Shown here one piece after another: positions 33,800 through 35,791 of a stretch of DNA of 35,791 nucleotides; the stretch's first letter is position 1; the number at the start of each line of letters is the position of its first letter. Source of the DNA: Bifidobacterium breve. GTDB taxonomy: Bacteria; Actinomycetota; Actinomycetes; Nanopelagicales; Nanopelagicaceae. Below the pieces are notes generated by a model. It worked only from the letters and a program-made list of their open reading frames with translations, searched no databases and was not told the origin of the DNA. The stretch is taken from NCBI GenBank assembly GCA_945869505.1, contig CAMBOZ010000006.1, positions 1 to 35,791 of the forward strand, given 5' to 3'. The position numbers were made by a program, and so were the translations under genes.

Positions 33800-34561
33800 T
33801 TAAATTCTGACGTCGATGGTGGTCCCGCCATCGACGACCAGAGTTTGTCCGGTAATAAATGATGCTTCACTTGATGCGAGAAAATAGATAGCTGCTGCTT
33901 GCTCGCTCATCTTGGCAAAGCGTCCCAGCGGAATCGCTGCCAGTAATTTCGCCGGCGTTGTAAGGCCCTTATCCTCAAGGTCCTTCATATTTCTACTTTC
34001 GGTAAAACCGGGTGCAACCGCATTTACGCGAATTCCATCGCTTGCCCATTCAACTGCCAGAGTCCTAGTCAGCGCTTCAATACCCGCCTTTGAAACGTTG
34101 TAGGAAGCGCGCTTTGGCAGGCCAACTCGCGCCGCGATAGATGAGATAGAGACGATTGCTCCAGCGGGGGAGTTCTTTAAATGGGGATAGGCGATTTGAG
34201 ATGCTTTAAATGCGCCATCTAAGTGAACAGAAGTGATCTGATCCCAATCACTATCACTGTAAGTCTCGGTTGCGCCTTGCCTAAAATTACCAGCATTGTT
34301 AATCAGCACATCTAGCCGCCCAAATTTGGCGACAAGTTTTGCAACGCCTGCTTCTATATCTTGGCGCGAAGTCACATCAATTTTGACGCCGATGCTTCGA
34401 TCACCTGACGAGTCCAACTCTTTAAGCGCTGCTTCAATATCGCCCTCATTGAGATCAGAGATTGCAACGTTGTAACCATTTGCAAAGAACTTTTGGGCAG
34501 TTGCAAAACCAATACCGTGGGCGCTTCCGGTGATGAGTACGACGGGTGCTTGGCTAGCCAT
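33800..34561 (-). CDS. Short-chain dehydrogenase/reductase (FabG-like)
   Basis: The 253-residue classical SDR has TGSAHGIG (residues 12-19), NNAG, the catalytic Ser in VSISSIAA, YNVSK with the Tyr-Lys pair, the VNAVAPGF loop and the C-terminal end ITGQTLVVDGG. FabG-like SDRs include sugar and polyol dehydrogenases. Its neighbours (enolase-superfamily gene and a further SDR) suggest carbohydrate oxidation rather than fatty-acid synthesis, but the substrate is not known. 27 bases separate its ATG from the stop of the enolase-like gene. Confidence 0.88.
   Translation of the reverse strand: MASQAPVVLITGSAHGIGFATAQKFFANGYNVAISDLNEGDIEAALKELDSSGDRSIGVKIDVTSRQDIEAGVAKLVAKFGRLDVLINNAGNFRQGATETYSDSDWDQITSVHLDGAFKASQIAYPHLKNSPAGAIVSISSIAARVGLPKRASYNVSKAGIEALTRTLAVEWASDGIRVNAVAPGFTESRNMKDLEDKGLTTPAKLLAAIPLGRFAKMSEQAAAIYFLASSEASFITGQTLVVDGGTTIDVRI
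33811..33836. other. Hairpin at the junction of convergent genes
   Basis: CGTCGATGGTGG (33811-33822) and CCGCCATCGACG (33825-33836) form a 12-bp stem with one G-T pair and a two-base gap, inside the last codons of the SDR gene. There is no T tract. It may help end transcription from the ABC operon, whose stop is 14 bases away, or be a by-product of the VVDGG codons. Confidence 0.35.
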
Positions 34562-34588
34562 TAAAGCTCCTTGCTGCTTGTCGTTAGA

Positions 34589-35722
34589 TTATTTTAAATT
34601 CACCCAACGTGGTGGCCCAGCGAGTGCATCCGATAGGTCAGGAAGATCAGGGACTGCCAATCTAAAACCTTTGCCATCGTGGGTATGACCAGATTGACGG
34701 CGATCTAAAATCATTTCAGCCAATGGATCAACGCTAGCGCCCGGTGCTGAGTACTCGATTGAGAATGTTGGCGAATCAATGATTGAAGCAATTTGACTAT
34801 GAATCGCATCGTAAACATGCCAAGAAATAGCTAACTTGCTATTGGCCATGTACTCATTTAACAAGACCATTCGAGATAAGCCGCCTTGGCAGGTTGCATC
34901 GATTCGCAACATATCAAGTGCGCCAGTTTCAATAAATGCTTGTGGGTGATAGAGATGTGTTTCATCATCACCACTTGATAGTGGAACATCAAGCAGGCGA
35001 CGCAGTTCAACTAACTCCGCGATGCTTCCTGGGATAAATGGATCTTCAACCCAAGCAAGGTCTAAACCCTTCACAATCTCAAAAGCTTCTTTTGCCGTAC
35101 GACAAGACCAAGCTAAATCCGTTGAGACTGCGCAAAGACCTGTCGCTAGCGCCGCTTCAATGCGCTCACGCGTTAATTTTGGACTTGCACCGACTGGTAA
35201 CTTCACGCCAACTGCGCCGGCAGCAACTGCAGCTTCAACTTCCCAGGCAATATCTTCCGGTCCGCGTGATGGTGGGTAACCCACAACTGCCCACTTTGGA
35301 TGTTCCTTCTCTTTATTTCCGAAACTTTCTACAACGGTTGTGCCTTTATGGCGCGCAACTGCATCGTGCGTTGCAATGTCAACGAGTGAAAGTCCGCGAA
35401 GAGATGCACCGGATGAGAGGGGTGCGCTCATTCGTCGCAATATGGCATCGAAAGTATTGATTGGATCGCCATCAAAGATCTCTTTGTATGGTTCAGCAAT
35501 CAGTGTGTTAACGGTGTCAGCAACAGGAGTGCCGCGATCAAGCGAGAAAGCTTGCCCCTTACTTCCATCTGCTAACTCAACTGTGACAATCGCAAAACCG
35601 CGTGAACGGATTACGTATTGTCCGAGCACAACTGGCTCGGGCAGATTTAAAGTAATTCGGCGAGCCGAAAGGTTCTTTATCTTTGGGATTGCGCCTTTTC
35701 CCTGCGCGAGTGCGTCAATCAC
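34589..35722 (-). CDS. Enolase-superfamily protein, mandelate racemase/muconate lactonizing group
   Basis: Members abstract the alpha proton of a carboxylate, typically dehydrating sugar acids. In the 377-residue form the barrel shows metal-ligand candidates Asp202 (STDLAW), Glu226 (VEDPF) and Asp252 (SGDDETH), Asp275 (LRIDATCQGG) and a likely His base at 302 (SWHVYDAIHSQ). The second lysine of the usual KxK motif is replaced: VKLPVG has Lys174 then Pro176. GTG 35722 overlaps the stop of the preceding SDR by eight bases and gives an N-terminus close to family members. A TTG at 35761 would add 13 residues. Substrate is unknown. Confidence 0.82.
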   Translation of the reverse strand: MIDALAQGKGAIPKIKNLSARRITLNLPEPVVLGQYVIRSRGFAIVTVELADGSKGQAFSLDRGTPVADTVNTLIAEPYKEIFDGDPINTFDAILRRMSAPLSSGASLRGLSLVDIATHDAVARHKGTTVVESFGNKEKEHPKWAVVGYPPSRGPEDIAWEVEAAVAAGAVGVKLPVGASPKLTRERIEAALATGLCAVSTDLAWSCRTAKEAFEIVKGLDLAWVEDPFIPGSIAELVELRRLLDVPLSSGDDETHLYHPQAFIETGALDMLRIDATCQGGLSRMVLLNEYMANSKLAISWHVYDAIHSQIASIIDSPTFSIEYSAPGASVDPLAEMILDRRQSGHTHDGKGFRLAVPDLPDLSDALAGPPRWVNLK

Positions 35723-35791
35723 GGTTCCACGGAATTCTGCGAGGTGTGAATCCGCCGTCAATTGTTAGCATCTCACCGGTTATGTAACTAG
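35715..35791 (-). CDS. 3' end of a short-chain dehydrogenase/reductase (partial)
   Basis: Read on the minus strand from the window edge, the frame gives SYITGEMLTIDGGFTPRRIPWNRD and then TGA (35717-35715). The ITGEMLTIDGG segment is the standard C-terminal signature of classical SDRs. The rest of the gene lies beyond the window. Its stop overlaps the enolase-like start by eight bases, so these are consecutive genes of one operon. Confidence 0.8.
   Translation of the reverse strand, partial: SYITGEMLTIDGGFTPRRIPWNRD

Noticed and set aside
1..35791. Mobile elements, CRISPR arrays, prophage or defence genes
   Set aside because: No transposase, integrase, cas gene, regularly spaced repeats or flanking duplications were recognised, and gene packing and composition are even throughout.

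Overview
The window looks like chromosome from a low-GC, streamlined actinobacterium, most like the freshwater acI / Nanopelagicales group (Candidatus Planktophila and relatives). The reasons are the actinobacterial order rpsT-lepA-hemW-hrcA-dnaJ-rsmE-HIT-phoH-ybeY-CBS protein-deaminase-like protein, the FAA hydrolase-gltX-tRNA-Gln-tRNA-Glu cluster, moderate GC, very short intergenic gaps with many 1-8 bp overlaps, frequent GTG and TTG starts, and typical secreted and lipoprotein signal peptides. I see no insertion sequence, prophage, integrase, CRISPR array or rRNA. The lineage is inferred from general character, not from a search.

Bases 1-12280 (all +) are a housekeeping block: translation (rpsT, lepA, gltX, two tRNAs), heme/radical-SAM (hemW), heat shock (hrcA, dnaJ), rRNA modification and processing (rsmE, ybeY), PhoH and HIT proteins, and a CNNM/CorC membrane protein. 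It ends at a strong terminator. Notable here are an HrcA lacking about 90 internal residues, a deaminase-fold protein with no cysteine, and the lack of era where it is often found.

Bases 12428-14050 encode a secreted DUF839/PhoX-like protein with its own terminator. Bases 14100-22611 (all -) form one compact unit, read from the right: BMP-family nucleoside-binding lipoprotein, internal terminator, HSL-type esterase, two nucleoside-type ABC permeases, a double ABC ATPase, an MTA/MTI-type phosphorylase, an MTA/SAH/adenosine deaminase-type amidohydrolase, and an SDR. The logic is to import purine nucleosides (possibly methylthioadenosine), deaminate them and phosphorolyse the 6-oxo product. An Asn in the purine pocket of the phosphorylase fits this order.

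Bases 22772-23314 hold a small secreted protein resembling the septum-formation domain. Bases 23311-28061 (-) carry an FMN alpha-hydroxy-acid dehydrogenase, methylmalonate/malonate-semialdehyde dehydrogenase (IolA/MmsA) and IolD, which are parts of myo-inositol breakdown; the other iol genes are not in the window. Bases 28366-33797 (+) are a complete five-gene peptide/oligosaccharide-type (family 5) ABC importer, again with a terminator right after the binding-protein gene. Bases 33800-35791 (-) contain an SDR, an enolase-superfamily sugar-acid dehydratase-like protein with an altered KxK motif, and the 3' end of another SDR running off the window. Together the right-hand part looks like a carbohydrate / sugar-acid / polyol uptake and catabolism region.
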